A stretch of DNA of 47,736 nt, from positions 1 to 47,736 of the forward strand of contig DATABS010000104.1 in NCBI GenBank assembly GCA_036259475.1. Reading direction: 5' to 3'. Made by a program: the position numbers and the translations under genes. This document shows positions 8,827 to 17,572 of the stretch, in pieces (position 1 is the first letter of the stretch; each line of letters starts with the position of its first letter). This DNA comes from ZC4RG17 sp036259475 (lineage in GTDB: Bacteria > Actinomycetota > Acidimicrobiia > Spongiisociales > ZC4RG35). Below the pieces are notes generated by a model, which saw nothing but the letters and a program-made list of their open reading frames with translations, was not told the DNA's origin and did no database searches.

Positions 8827-9290
8827 CCGTCGAGAGCATCCCTTTGCGGCCGTTGGGTCGGGACGCGCTCGCCGTGCGTCGGACCCGCGTGGTACTCGAG
8901 ACTGTAGCGGGAACGGCAGTCGCGGCTGGAGTGGCGATCGCCCTGTGGACCTGGACGGATCTCCCCATCCCGATCTGGTCTCCGTTCGTGCTCGTGGTCG
9001 TTGCCGCAGCCTTTGCCTGGTGGTGGGTGGGAGTGGATCATTCGCGGTGGGCATGGCGTCTCACGTCCGATCAGTTCGAGGTCCGTCGAGGGGTCCTGGT
9101 CCGCCGTGTCCATCTCGTGCCTCGCAGCCGCATCCAAAACGTGACGACGACGGCCGGGCCGCTTCAGCGCCGCTTCGGTGTCCTTACCTTGACGGTGCAC
9201 ACCGCCGGGGCCCGCACCCCCAACGTCTCAGTAGAGGATCTCGATGCCGGGCACGCCGAGGCGATCAGGCGACGGCTCGGCTTGACATGA
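8823..9290 (+). CDS. Bacterial PH (bPH2) domain membrane protein, YdbS-like
   Basis: A 155-residue protein with two hydrophobic segments (residues about 26-45 and 53-72) and a C-terminal bPH2 domain of the YdbS type: WRLTSDQFEVRRGVLVRR, VHLVPRSRIQNVTTTAGPLQRRFG and LTLTVHTAG. YdbS/YdbT pairs are common membrane proteins in Gram-positive bacteria; a role in resistance to antimicrobial compounds has been reported in Bacillus, but the biochemistry is unclear. It overlaps both neighbours by ATGA, so it is made together with the larger PH-domain protein that follows. Confidence 0.88.
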   Translation: MTVESIPLRPLGRDALAVRRTRVVLETVAGTAVAAGVAIALWTWTDLPIPIWSPFVLVVVAAAFAWWWVGVDHSRWAWRLTSDQFEVRRGVLVRRVHLVPRSRIQNVTTTAGPLQRRFGVLTLTVHTAGARTPNVSVEDLDAGHAEAIRRRLGLT

Positions 9291-10690
9291 CCACTGCACC
9301 GCCCGAGGAGGGGTGGCAGCGCCTCCACCCGGCGACGATCATCAAGGAGTTGGGGGCGCTCGCCTGGGCGCTGGTGGCCGCCATCATCTTCGACTTCGAC
9401 GAGCCGGATCTGCCCTGGACCGATGCCGGGCCCGAAGCTGTGATCGCGGTCGGGGTCTTCGGGTTCGCCACTCTGCGGTACCTCTTCACCGCATACCGCA
9501 TCACCGACCAGAGCCTGGAGCTGCGTCGTGGCGTGCTGGTCAAGTCCTTTCAGTCGATGCCCCGCGACCGGATCCAGTCCGTCGGGACCCATACCGGCCT
9601 CATCGGACGCTTTGTGGGCGTGACGACGATCGTGGTGTCGGCGGCCGACACCGAGGACATCCAGCTCAGCTTCGTATCCGAGGAGGCGGCGGCAGGGCTG
9701 CGCCGGATTCTGGAGCAGAGGAGAGCGGAGGCATCGCCGGAGATGGAGGGAGAGCGCCGGCCGCTCGCTTCCCTCGACTCCGGTCGACTCCTGACGTTCG
9801 GCCTGACTGAAACGGGCCTGGTGCCCGCGGTGCTCGTCCTTGTCGCCAGCATCGTGGTGGTCTTCGCCTTCGGATGGATTTTCGCCCCGCTCTCCGTCGG
9901 CTGGGTCATCGTCTGGCCGGTGCTGCGTACGTTCAGCCTCGTAGGCTTCGGCTCGTGGATCCAGGGCGACCGCGTGCTGGTGCAGGCCGGGCTCCTGAGC
10001 CGCCGGCGCAGCGAGTCGCCTCTCGGCAGGATTCAGGCGGTGCAGGTGAGCCGGCCACCGCTCCGTCGTCTGATCGGCATGGAGACGGTCTCCATCGTCA
10101 CGGGGGACATAGGCTCCTCCTCGGAAAGCGCTCAGATCGCCGGCACCATCGCGCCGTTGGAGACCATCGGAACGTGGCGGTCCCTGTGTGAGACCCTGGT
10201 GGGACGGGTCGACGTCGCCGAGACCAGCCTCGAACCGTCCTCGCGTCATACGATCCGGCGGATGATCACGCGGGGGTCGGTGATCTTGGCTTTGCCTGTA
10301 GCGGGCCTTGCGGTGACGATGAGCCGGTTGGGATGGCCCCTTTGGGCACTCGGGATCGTGGCGGCCATCAGCCTCACCATTCTGGTGCTCTACGCCCGGG
10401 CACGCTGGAGGGTGCTCGGTTGGAGTGTCGATGACCGCCATCTCCTCGTGCGCCGAGGTGTGATGCTGCGCCGACTCATCGTGGTGCCGGTACACAAGGT
10501 CCAGGACGTAACGATCCGCAAGACCCTTTTCCAGCGGCGTCTCGGCATCGCCACGGTGGAGGTCGACACTGCCGGCACCATGCTCTCCGGCCGTGTCATG
10601 GCGATCGACCTCGAGACCGAACGAGCGGCGGATTTGGCCGAGCGTCTGACCGCCGTGGCCGCCCGGGTGGCGTTGCCCGACGGGGTGTAG
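9287..10690 (+). CDS. Multi-domain bPH2 membrane protein, YdbT-like
   Basis: A 467-residue membrane protein with three bPH2 units, each preceded by a pair of hydrophobic segments. The units start near YRITDQSLELRRGVLVKSF, SWIQGDRVLVQAGLLSRR and WSVDDRHLLVRRGVMLRR, with the recurring signature RIQSV / RIQAVQV / KVQDVTI. This is the YdbT partner of the preceding YdbS-like gene, coupled by ATGA at 9287. The open frame reaches to 8717 but the upstream part only mirrors the preceding genes. No enzymatic motif is seen. Confidence 0.87.
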   Translation: MTTAPPEEGWQRLHPATIIKELGALAWALVAAIIFDFDEPDLPWTDAGPEAVIAVGVFGFATLRYLFTAYRITDQSLELRRGVLVKSFQSMPRDRIQSVGTHTGLIGRFVGVTTIVVSAADTEDIQLSFVSEEAAAGLRRILEQRRAEASPEMEGERRPLASLDSGRLLTFGLTETGLVPAVLVLVASIVVVFAFGWIFAPLSVGWVIVWPVLRTFSLVGFGSWIQGDRVLVQAGLLSRRRSESPLGRIQAVQVSRPPLRRLIGMETVSIVTGDIGSSSESAQIAGTIAPLETIGTWRSLCETLVGRVDVAETSLEPSSRHTIRRMITRGSVILALPVAGLAVTMSRLGWPLWALGIVAAISLTILVLYARARWRVLGWSVDDRHLLVRRGVMLRRLIVVPVHKVQDVTIRKTLFQRRLGIATVEVDTAGTMLSGRVMAIDLETERAADLAERLTAVAARVALPDGV

Positions 10691-10827
10691 CGGCCAGGCG
10701 TGAGGCGGGCGGCGCCCGGCCGAGTCGCTATCTCGTCGACTATCGGCGACAAGAGTGCGTGCGCCATCCTCACGGCCGCCAATTGCACGCTCGCCGACGG
10801 GCGGGCGGGGACCTCCGCCGTCGGGTG

Positions 10828-10833
10828 TAGGTT
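10828..10833 (+). promoter_or_regulatory. Candidate -10 hexamer of holA (TAGGTT, 7 bases before ATG)
   Basis: TAGGTT is followed by seven bases and the holA ATG, with no Shine-Dalgarno sequence. This is the leaderless spacing seen across the window. The 150-base gap after the YdbT-like gene shows nothing else recognisable. Confidence 0.45.
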
Positions 10834-10840
10834 GGCGTCG

Positions 10841-11824
10841 ATGTCCCTGTACGTGATCGCCGGACCGTCCGACCCGGGCCCGGGAGAACGAGAAGCGATG
10901 ATCGCCGCCGCCCGGCATGCCCTCGACGGGGCAGGGGTTGGTGCCGCCGACGTGGTTCGGATCGATGTACCGGGCAGGGGAGCGGGGGAGGAAGGCGAGG
11001 GCAACCTACGCCGCGAACTGGAGCCGGCCGTGCCCATTCTCCAGTCAGGCTCCCTCTTTGGTGAGTCACAAGCCCTGCTCGTGGTGGACGCCCACCTGCT
11101 CCAGGCGGCGGAAGCCGACATTCTGGCGGAGCTGATCCGTCATCGGGACGCCGACGCCGTGACGGTCGTCCTCGTCAGCGGGGGACGCCTCCCCAAGCGG
11201 CTGGCGGATCTGGCCAAGGAAGCTGGAGAGACGATATCGGTCAGCAAGATGTGGGAACGCCAGGCTTTGCAGTGGATCGAAAAGGAAGTCAATAGCCGAT
11301 CCCTCACCTTCGAGAAGGGAGCGGCAGACGCCCTGGTCCAGCGTTTCGGAACCGACACCGCCTCCATGTCTCGCGCCCTCGACCAGTTACACGAGCACCG
11401 GGGAAAGATCACCGCCGACCTGATCCTCTCGAGGTTCAAGAATCGGCCCGAAGAACCACTCTTCCTCTACATCGACGCGATCGAGAAAGGTCGGGCGGGC
11501 GAAGCGCTGCGGCGGCTGGCCGACTTTCTCACCCACAGCCACCCGCTGCAGGTCGTAGGGGCCCTCGACAACGACGTGCGGCGGAGGACGCTCGCCGCCG
11601 CCGCCCCGGATCAGGAGACCCTGACGCGGTGGCTGGGAGCGAAGCCCTCGGACCGTCGTACCGACCGCCTGTGGAGGATGCGAGGTCGGGTTCCCGAGTC
11701 GGCTCTCCGCCGTGCCCAGGAGGCCGTGTTACGCGCAGATCGGGTTCTGAAGACCGAACCGGAGGAGACCCACCGCGTGACGATGGAACGGCTCACTGTC
11801 GCCCTCTGCCGCTGGTATTCCTGA
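10841..11824 (+). CDS. holA: DNA polymerase III subunit delta
   Basis: Clamp-loader delta subunit, which opens the beta sliding clamp. The 327-residue protein has the family layout: an N-terminal AAA-like domain with LFGESQALLVVDAHLL, a middle part (RLADLAKEAGETI, then the all-helical KEVNSRSLTFEKGAADALVQ) and a C-terminal collar domain with EEPLFLYIDAIEKGRAGEALRRL and PLQVVGALDND. The start at ATG 10841 suits the family (MSLYVIAGPSD); the open frame begins at 10700. The next gene, rpsT, is convergent, a very common arrangement for holA. Confidence 0.92.
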   Translation: MSLYVIAGPSDPGPGEREAMIAAARHALDGAGVGAADVVRIDVPGRGAGEEGEGNLRRELEPAVPILQSGSLFGESQALLVVDAHLLQAAEADILAELIRHRDADAVTVVLVSGGRLPKRLADLAKEAGETISVSKMWERQALQWIEKEVNSRSLTFEKGAADALVQRFGTDTASMSRALDQLHEHRGKITADLILSRFKNRPEEPLFLYIDAIEKGRAGEALRRLADFLTHSHPLQVVGALDNDVRRRTLAAAAPDQETLTRWLGAKPSDRRTDRLWRMRGRVPESALRRAQEAVLRADRVLKTEPEETHRVTMERLTVALCRWYS

Positions 11825-11854
11825 GTCGGAAGTCCTGAGTCGGAAGTCGGAAGT
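11822..11854. repeat. Tandem heptamer repeat abutting the holA stop codon
   Basis: TGAGTCGGAAGTCC is followed by TGAGTCGGAAGTCGGAAGT. The holA TGA stop is the first three bases of the array. The 17-base core at 11838-11854 is identical to the minus strand of 4321-4337. The remainder of the holA-rpsT gap holds no recognised gene. Confidence 0.75.
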
Positions 11855-12012
11855 TGGCGACCGTCACTGGGTCCGGCGCCGGAGGGGCCCTCAACCGGCT
11901 CGCCGCTGAGGTATGCATCACCGAAGATTCCCCATGGCGACGAGAGGCCCAATAGGTGCGGGTGAGCATGCTGGGTGCACGCTCGTTTACAAGGGCGCCG
12001 GTCTTCTTCCGG

Positions 12013-12258
12013 TTAGACCTTGGCGGAGAGGCGGGACTTGTGTCGAGCCGCTGTGTTGGGCTTGATGATCCCCTTGGCGACCGCCCGGTCGATCTGCTTC
12101 TGCGCCGCCCGGAAGAGGTCGTCTGTCGGCTCGCCGGCCTCGGCTGCGGTGAGGGTTTTCTTGATCGCCGTCTTGACTTCGCTCCGCACCGCCTTGTTGC
12201 GCCGGCGGCGGACCTCGTTCTGTCGGTTGCGCTTGATTTGAGACTTGATGTTGGCCAT
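12013..12258 (-). CDS. rpsT: 30S ribosomal protein S20
   Basis: A small basic protein of 81 residues that binds 16S rRNA. It starts MANIKSQIKRNRQNEVRRRR and contains KAVRSEVKTAIKKTL and IIKPNTAARHKSRLSAKV, all standard S20 features. The start is supported by AAGGATC about 5 bases upstream; the open frame runs back to 12381 but that part is leader. A possible promoter (TTGTAC, 16 bases, TATCTT) lies at 12335-12362 on the minus strand. It is convergent with holA and divergent from lepA. Confidence 0.96.
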   Translation of the reverse strand: MANIKSQIKRNRQNEVRRRRNKAVRSEVKTAIKKTLTAAEAGEPTDDLFRAAQKQIDRAVAKGIIKPNTAARHKSRLSAKV

Positions 12259-12334
12259 GGCTGATCCTTGGTTGGTTTCGGCAGAAGGGACGCCGGCGCG
12301 CCGACGTGGCGGAACGCGTGGCGAGGAGTCCAAA

Positions 12335-12362
12335 GATAGCATTCCGGCCGCCCTCGGTACAA
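12335..12362 (-). promoter_or_regulatory. Candidate rpsT promoter
   Basis: On the minus strand TTGTAC, a 16-base spacer and TATCTT, the latter preceded by TGC as in an extended -10. It gives a leader of roughly 70 bases with a Shine-Dalgarno sequence for rpsT. The opposite strand carries TACAAT at 12358-12363, which could be the lepA -10. Confidence 0.4.
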
Positions 12363-12389
12363 TGCGGAATCTCCGTCCCACCGAGCTAT

Positions 12390-14192
12390 TTGACCCCTCA
12401 GTCGCGCATCCGCAACTTCTCGATCATCGCCCACATCGACCACGGCAAGTCGACCCTGGCGGATCGTCTGCTCGAACGCACAGGTGCCATCACAGCCCGT
12501 GAGATGCGCGAGCAGATCCTCGACACGATGGATCTGGAGAGAGAACGGGGCATAACTATCAAGGCGCAGACTGTACGGCTGCACTACTCCGCCCCCGACG
12601 GCGACGAATACATCCTGAATCTCATCGACACGCCGGGCCACGTCGATTTCTCGTATGAGGTGTCGCGGTCGCTGGCCGCCTGTGAGGGAGCCCTCCTCTT
12701 GGTAGACGCCGCCCAGGGAGTGCAGGCCCAGACACTGGCCAATGCCTATCTGGCGGTCGAAGGAGGCCTCGAAGTCATCCCTGCGCTGAACAAGATCGAC
12801 CTTCCCGCGGCCGATCCGGACAGGGTGGCCGACGAGGTGGCGGACGTCCTCGGCGTGGAGGCCGAGTCGGTGGTGCTGGTCTCGGCCAAGACTGGCAAGG
12901 GCATCGACGAGTTGCTCGAGCGCCTCGTGGGCGAGGTGCCACCGCCGGCCGGGGAACCCGACGCGCCGCTGCGGGCACTGGTCTTCGACTCCTACTACGA
13001 CTCGTACCGGGGAGTGGTGTGCTACATCCGAGTCGTCGACGGACGCATCGACGCCGGCGAGCAGGTCCGGTTCATGGCGACAGGCGATCTGCACGGCGCC
13101 GACGAGATCGGCTACCTCACCCCGAAGGCGGTCGCCGCGGCCGGCCTCGGCACCGGAGAGGTGGGCTACCTCATCACCGGAGAGAAGGAGATCGATCGGA
13201 TCAAGGTCGGGGACACCGTCACCACCGCCCAGCGGGGCGCCACCACACCTCTCCCCGGCTACGCCGAGCCCAAGCCGATGGTCTTCTCGGGTATCTTCCC
13301 GACCGACGGCGACGACTTCGAGGATCTGCGCGAGGCGCTGGACAAGCTCTCGCTCAACGACGCCTCGCTGGTTTGGGAGCCGGAAACCTCCAAGGCGCTA
13401 GGTTTCGGCTTCCGTTGCGGGTTCCTAGGCCTGCTCCACATGGAGATCGTCCGGGAGAGACTGGAGCGGGAGTACGACCTCGACCTGGTGGCCACGGCGC
13501 CTTCAGTGGCGTACCGCGTCACGATGGTGGACGGCGAGCAGAGAGAAGTACGTTCGCCCCAAGACCTACCCGACCCGGCCGCCATCGCCGAGATCGCCGA
13601 GCCGTACGTGAGGGCGATGATCGTCACGCCGTCGGAATATGTGGGCACCATCATCGATCTCCTCCAGACCCGTCGCGGCGAGATGGGGGCGATGAACTAC
13701 GTGGGGACGGAGCGCGTCGAAATCGACTACCAGGTGCCCCTGGCCGAGGTGGTGTTCGATTTCTTCGACCAGGTCAAGTCCCGCACCCGGGGCTACGCCT
13801 CCCTCGACTACGAACCGTCGGACTACCGGCCCACCGACCTGGTCAAGGTCGATGTACTGCTCAATTCCCATCCGGTGGACGCTTTCTCGTCGATCGTCCA
13901 CCGCGACAAGGCATACGAGTACGGCAAGCGAATGGTGGAGCGGCTGCGCCAGTTGATTCCTCGCCAGTTGTTCGACGTCCCTATCCAGGCGGCCATCGGA
14001 GGCAGAATCGTCGCCCGGGAAACGGTGAAGGCCAAGCGAAAGGACGTTCTCGCCAAGTGTTACGGCGGTGACGTCACCCGCAAGAAGAAGCTTCTCGCCC
14101 GCCAGAAGGAGGGCAAGAAGCGCATGAAGATGGTCGGATCCGTCGAGGTGCCCCAGGAGGCGTTCGTCGAGGCCCTACGTGTCGAAGACTGA
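12390..14192 (+). CDS. lepA: Elongation factor 4 (LepA)
   Basis: Ribosome-associated GTPase of translation. Walker A is AHIDHGKSTL; the effector region is ERERGITIKAQTV; G3 is DTPGHVDFSYE; G4 is NKIDLP; G5 is VSAKTGKG. The LepA-specific C-terminal domain is present, including AAIGGRIVARETVKAKRKDV and CYGGDVTRKKKLL. The TTG at 12390 gives 600 residues, the usual length, and starts right before PQSRIRNFSIIAHIDHGKS. A GTG at 12306 would add 28 atypical residues, so the start is a judgement. TACAAT at 12358-12363 is a candidate -10. The 3' end overlaps hemW by 14 bases. Confidence 0.95.
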   Translation: MTPQSRIRNFSIIAHIDHGKSTLADRLLERTGAITAREMREQILDTMDLERERGITIKAQTVRLHYSAPDGDEYILNLIDTPGHVDFSYEVSRSLAACEGALLLVDAAQGVQAQTLANAYLAVEGGLEVIPALNKIDLPAADPDRVADEVADVLGVEAESVVLVSAKTGKGIDELLERLVGEVPPPAGEPDAPLRALVFDSYYDSYRGVVCYIRVVDGRIDAGEQVRFMATGDLHGADEIGYLTPKAVAAAGLGTGEVGYLITGEKEIDRIKVGDTVTTAQRGATTPLPGYAEPKPMVFSGIFPTDGDDFEDLREALDKLSLNDASLVWEPETSKALGFGFRCGFLGLLHMEIVRERLEREYDLDLVATAPSVAYRVTMVDGEQREVRSPQDLPDPAAIAEIAEPYVRAMIVTPSEYVGTIIDLLQTRRGEMGAMNYVGTERVEIDYQVPLAEVVFDFFDQVKSRTRGYASLDYEPSDYRPTDLVKVDVLLNSHPVDAFSSIVHRDKAYEYGKRMVERLRQLIPRQLFDVPIQAAIGGRIVARETVKAKRKDVLAKCYGGDVTRKKKLLARQKEGKKRMKMVGSVEVPQEAFVEALRVED

Positions 14193-15339
14193 CACCCGGC
14201 TTCGGCCGGACTCGCCCGAACTCGCCGACACCGCCGCCGACTGGGCCTGCGCCTACGTCCACGTTCCGTTTTGCGCCCGGGTTTGCCCCTACTGCGACTT
14301 CGCCGTCGTGGAAGGCCGCTACGACCTCGCTGATCGGTACCTCAACGCCGTCGAAAGCGAGATCGACTCCCGTCCCGAGTGGAGGCGCCTCGATTCCGTG
14401 TTCGTGGGCGGAGGGACTCCCAGCCGATTCGGTGCCGCCCGGCTCGCCGGTCTCGTCTCGGCGCTAGACAGGAAGTTCGGACTTGCTCCCTCGGCGGAGG
14501 TGACTCTGGAGGCCAACCCAGAGGATTGGACTCCCGAGCTCGCGGCCAACCTCGTCGAACGGGGTTATACCAGGGTGTCGTTCGGCGCCCAGTCCTTCGA
14601 TCCCTCGGTTCTGTCCTGTCTCGGCCGTCGGCACACGCCTGCACGGATCGCCGAAGCAGTGGCAGACGCCCGGGGGGAGGGCTTTCGGTCGGTCAGCATC
14701 GACCTGATCTTCGGTACTCCCGGCGAAAGCCTCGCCGGCTGGCGAACCACCATCGAGCAGGCGATCGAGCTAGGCACCGACCATGTCTCGTGTTACGCCC
14801 TGACGGTGGAGAAGGGCACACCTCTCAGTCGGGCGGTGGCCGGCGGGGCACCGGCGCCGGATCCCGACCTCCAGGCCGACCAGTATGAGATGGCCGATGA
14901 ATTGCTCTCCGGTGCCGGCCTGGTGCGCTACGAGGTGTCGAACTGGGCCCGGCCCGGTCACGTCTGCCGCTACAACCTGGCCGTCTGGGCCCAGGGTGAG
15001 TACGAGGCCTTCGGGAATGGCGCCCACGGCTTCCGGCGTGGGCGCCGCTTTCGAAACGTGCGCCGTCTGGAGGCGTATCTCCAGCGGGTCGAAGAAGGTC
15101 GGTCGCCGCGGGCGGGGGACGACGCCCTCACCGGTCCCGAAGCCGAGCAGGATCGGCTCTTCGTAGGCCTCCGCCGGGCGGCCGGGGTAAGCGACGGCCC
15201 GGGAGTCGAGGCGCTGCTCGCCTCCTCGGACGGGCAGCGGCTCCTGTCGGCGGGAGTGATCGACCACTCCCATGGTCGCTTGCGGGTCACCCGTCCGCTC
15301 CTCACCGACGAGGCCGAGCGGGCCGTCCTCGCTCTCTGA
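14179..15339 (+). CDS. hemW: Radical SAM heme chaperone HemW
   Basis: HemW-family protein, formerly called oxygen-independent coproporphyrinogen III oxidase-like; characterised HemW proteins bind heme and deliver it to respiratory enzymes. The radical SAM cluster motif is CARVCPYCDF (Cx3Cx2C). VFVGGGTPS, EANPEDW, RVSFGAQSF and DLIFGTPGES are family signatures, and a HemN C-terminal domain follows (NLAVWAQGEYEAFGNGAHGF). The 386-residue length is normal. It starts at a GTG inside the end of lepA (14-base overlap); the lepA-hemW-hrcA-dnaJ order is widespread in Gram-positives. Confidence 0.93.
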   Translation: MSKTDTRLRPDSPELADTAADWACAYVHVPFCARVCPYCDFAVVEGRYDLADRYLNAVESEIDSRPEWRRLDSVFVGGGTPSRFGAARLAGLVSALDRKFGLAPSAEVTLEANPEDWTPELAANLVERGYTRVSFGAQSFDPSVLSCLGRRHTPARIAEAVADARGEGFRSVSIDLIFGTPGESLAGWRTTIEQAIELGTDHVSCYALTVEKGTPLSRAVAGGAPAPDPDLQADQYEMADELLSGAGLVRYEVSNWARPGHVCRYNLAVWAQGEYEAFGNGAHGFRRGRRFRNVRRLEAYLQRVEEGRSPRAGDDALTGPEAEQDRLFVGLRRAAGVSDGPGVEALLASSDGQRLLSAGVIDHSHGRLRVTRPLLTDEAERAVLAL

Positions 15340-15416
15340 CCTTTGCCCCGACCGTGTTGATCGGTCCAAGTCGTCTTCCCAAGAGTTGGGCTCTTCGGGG
15401 ACGGGGGTCGTGCCAC

Positions 15417-15422
15417 TACCCT
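15417..15422 (+). promoter_or_regulatory. Candidate -10 hexamer of hrcA (TACCCT, 6 bases before ATG)
   Basis: TACCCT lies exactly 6 bases before the hrcA ATG with no Shine-Dalgarno sequence. No CIRCE inverted repeat (TTAGCACTC-N9-GAGTGCTAA) was found in the 90-base gap after hemW. Confidence 0.45.
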
Positions 15423-15428
15423 GACATC

Positions 15429-16421
15429 ATGTTGGAGGAGCGCCGCAATGAGATCCTCCGGACCCTCGTCGAGGAATACATCAAGTCCGGTGAGCCCGTC
15501 AGCTCGCGGACCATCGCAGACAGCAGCGACCTGGCGGTGTCGACCGCCACCATCCGCAACGAGTTGGTCGCCCTGGAAAGGGACGGATATGTCATCCAGC
15601 CCCACACTTCCGCCGGCCGGGTGCCGACGGCGGCCGCCTATCGATACTACGTCGACCATCTGGGCCCCTCCCGTCTCCGGCTCGCCACCCAGACCAAGAT
15701 CAGCGGCTTCTTCGACTCGGTGCACCTGGAACTGTCCAAGCTGTTGAAGGCGACCAGCCGTCTTCTGGCCGATGTCACACAGCTTCCCGCCGTGGTGGTC
15801 GCGCCGGGAATTGCCGGCGAGCGAATCCGCGACATCCATCTCGTCCACCTGACCACCGACCTGATCCTCTCGATGGTCGTCACCGAGAACGGTCGTGTCC
15901 TCCAAGAGCGTCTGCGACTCGACTCGCCGATCACGCCCGAAGAGCTGAGCGAAGTGGAGAGGGTCGTGTCGGGTGCCGTGATCGGCACCTCGGTCGGCGC
16001 CAACACCCAGCTCGAAGAGGAACAGCGGCGGGCGCTGGACGAGCATGTCGCAGGGGCGGCCGAGAAGGTGATTCAGGGAGTCGAGGGCGCCGCCACTCTC
16101 GATTCTGACGTGTTCGTCGGTGGTACCCAGCAGATGGCAGCCCTCTGGGAGGACCTGTCGGAGGTGCAGAGAGTCCTCGAGGTGGTCGAACGCGAAGCGA
16201 TGGTGCTCAACATCCTCGCTCGGGCACCGGGGACATCCATCCTGATCGGGACCGAGTTGCCGGTTGCGGACGTGGATATGGCGGTCGTCTCCACCACATA
16301 CGACACCGGGACGGCTCCCGGCACCGTTGGGGTGATCGGGCCGATGCGAATGAACTACCGCCGGGTCATCTCGGCGGTAGAGGAGGTTTCCCGCGAGTTG
16401 CAGGATCGGATCCAATCGTGA
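15429..16421 (+). CDS. hrcA: Heat-inducible transcription repressor HrcA
   Basis: Repressor of class I heat-shock genes that binds CIRCE operators. The N-terminal winged helix is visible in EILRTLVEEYIKSGEPVSSR and VSTATIRNELVALERDGYV, followed by the conserved HTSAGRVPT and RYYVD. A GAF-like region and the HrcA-specific segments GTELPVADVDMAVVSTTY and GTVGVIGPMRMNY are present. The 330-residue length is normal. It is followed by dnaJ after a 41-base gap. No CIRCE element is visible upstream of hrcA or dnaJ, so its targets (for example groEL) are probably elsewhere. Confidence 0.93.
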   Translation: MLEERRNEILRTLVEEYIKSGEPVSSRTIADSSDLAVSTATIRNELVALERDGYVIQPHTSAGRVPTAAAYRYYVDHLGPSRLRLATQTKISGFFDSVHLELSKLLKATSRLLADVTQLPAVVVAPGIAGERIRDIHLVHLTTDLILSMVVTENGRVLQERLRLDSPITPEELSEVERVVSGAVIGTSVGANTQLEEEQRRALDEHVAGAAEKVIQGVEGAATLDSDVFVGGTQQMAALWEDLSEVQRVLEVVEREAMVLNILARAPGTSILIGTELPVADVDMAVVSTTYDTGTAPGTVGVIGPMRMNYRRVISAVEEVSRELQDRIQS

Positions 16422-16450
16422 CCCGGTTCCCCACGATTCGGCGAGTCTCG

Positions 16451-16456
16451 TAACCT
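16451..16456 (+). promoter_or_regulatory. Candidate -10 hexamer of dnaJ (TAACCT, 6 bases before GTG)
   Basis: TAACCT is followed by six bases and the GTG start of dnaJ, without a Shine-Dalgarno sequence. It suggests dnaJ has its own leaderless transcript in addition to read-through from hrcA. Confidence 0.45.
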
Positions 16457-16462
16457 TTCAGC

Positions 16463-17572
16463 GTGGCTGTCGACTACTACCAGGTCCTCGGCGTCGCCCG
16501 TGACGCCTCTCAGGACGAGATCAAACGAGCCTTCCGCGTCCTTGCCCGCCAGTGGCACCCCGACGCCAACCGGGACGACCCCACCGCTGAGGCGCGCTTC
16601 CGCCAGATCGCCGAGGCCTACGAGGTCCTGAGCGACACCGAGCGACGGCGTCGTTACGACCGGGGCGACACGATCGACCTCGGTGACCTTTTCGGGGGCG
16701 GAGGATTCGGCGGGCTCGACGATATCCTTCGGTCGGTGTTCGGCGAAGGCAGCCCCTTCGGCGATCCCTTCTCGTTCGGGGGTGGTGCTCGCGGCCAGCG
16801 GCGTGGCCGTGACATCCTCACCCACGTCCAGGTTTCGTTGGAGGAAGCGGCATTCGGGACCGAGACCGAGGTCACCTTCCGGGCCGACCGCTCCTGCGAG
16901 GTCTGCGGCGGGGATGGCTCCGCCCCCGGATCCGGCCGCATCACGTGCTCGACGTGTGGGGGGGCCGGCCAGGTGAGGATGGCCCGCCGGTCGTTCCTCG
17001 GGACGATGATGACCGTTTCGGCGTGCCCCGACTGTGAGGGCGTCGGCACGACGGTCGATGAGCCGTGCCCCGAATGCGCCGGGAAGGGCGCTGTAAGCGA
17101 CGACCAGCACGTGAGCGTCGAGATCCCGGCAGGGGTGAGCACGGGCACCCGCCTCCGGCTGACCGGCCGGGGAGAAGCGGCCGGGTTCGGCGGCGTTTCC
17201 GGAGACCTCTTCGTCGAGGTGGTCGTCTCCGACGATGAGCGTTATCGCCGGGACGGGGACGATCTCATCCATCATGTCACCGTAGGCATGGCCGAGGCCG
17301 CCCTCGGGACCGAAGTAGAGGTGCCGCTGCTCGGGGGTGGGAGCGAAAATGTGCACATCCCCGACGCCACTCAGCCGGGATGGACCACCCGCCTGCCGGG
17401 GGAGGGAATGGGCCGGCTGGGCCGCCGCGGACGAGGAGACATGATCGTGGTCGCCGACGTCGTGGTCCCCGTGGATCTCACTGCGGAGCAGGAGGAGCTC
17501 CTCCGTCGTTACGCCGAGTCGCGCGGCGAGCGGCCTACTCAACCGAGTCGTTGGCGGCGTGCCCGCCGCTGA
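16463..17572 (+). CDS. dnaJ: Chaperone protein DnaJ
   Basis: Hsp40 co-chaperone of DnaK. The N-terminal J domain has the HPD tripeptide in RQWHPDANRDD. A Gly/Phe-rich linker follows (FGGGGFGGLDD). The zinc-binding domain has four CxxCxGxG repeats: CEVCGGDG, CSTCGGAG, CPDCEGVG and CPECAGKG. C-terminal substrate-binding domains follow (DLFVEVVVSDDERYRRDGDD). 369 residues, starting at GTG. Its stop shares one base with the rsmE start (TGATG). No grpE is adjacent, which fits the DnaJ2-type gene found with hrcA in actinobacteria. Confidence 0.95.
   Translation: MAVDYYQVLGVARDASQDEIKRAFRVLARQWHPDANRDDPTAEARFRQIAEAYEVLSDTERRRRYDRGDTIDLGDLFGGGGFGGLDDILRSVFGEGSPFGDPFSFGGGARGQRRGRDILTHVQVSLEEAAFGTETEVTFRADRSCEVCGGDGSAPGSGRITCSTCGGAGQVRMARRSFLGTMMTVSACPDCEGVGTTVDEPCPECAGKGAVSDDQHVSVEIPAGVSTGTRLRLTGRGEAAGFGGVSGDLFVEVVVSDDERYRRDGDDLIHHVTVGMAEAALGTEVEVPLLGGGSENVHIPDATQPGWTTRLPGEGMGRLGRRGRGDMIVVADVVVPVDLTAEQEELLRRYAESRGERPTQPSRWRRARR

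Noticed and set aside
9164..10918. A 584-codon minus-strand frame opposite the PH-domain gene
   Set aside because: Antisense shadow with low-complexity Arg/Pro/Gly/His composition; the plus strand has convincing bPH2 domains.
11793..13094. A 433-codon minus-strand frame covering the rpsT region
   Set aside because: It is in a different frame from rpsT, spans the repeat array and the start of lepA, and has shadow composition.
15340..15428. A CIRCE operator before hrcA
   Set aside because: No TTAGCACTC-N9-GAGTGCTAA or close variant is present.
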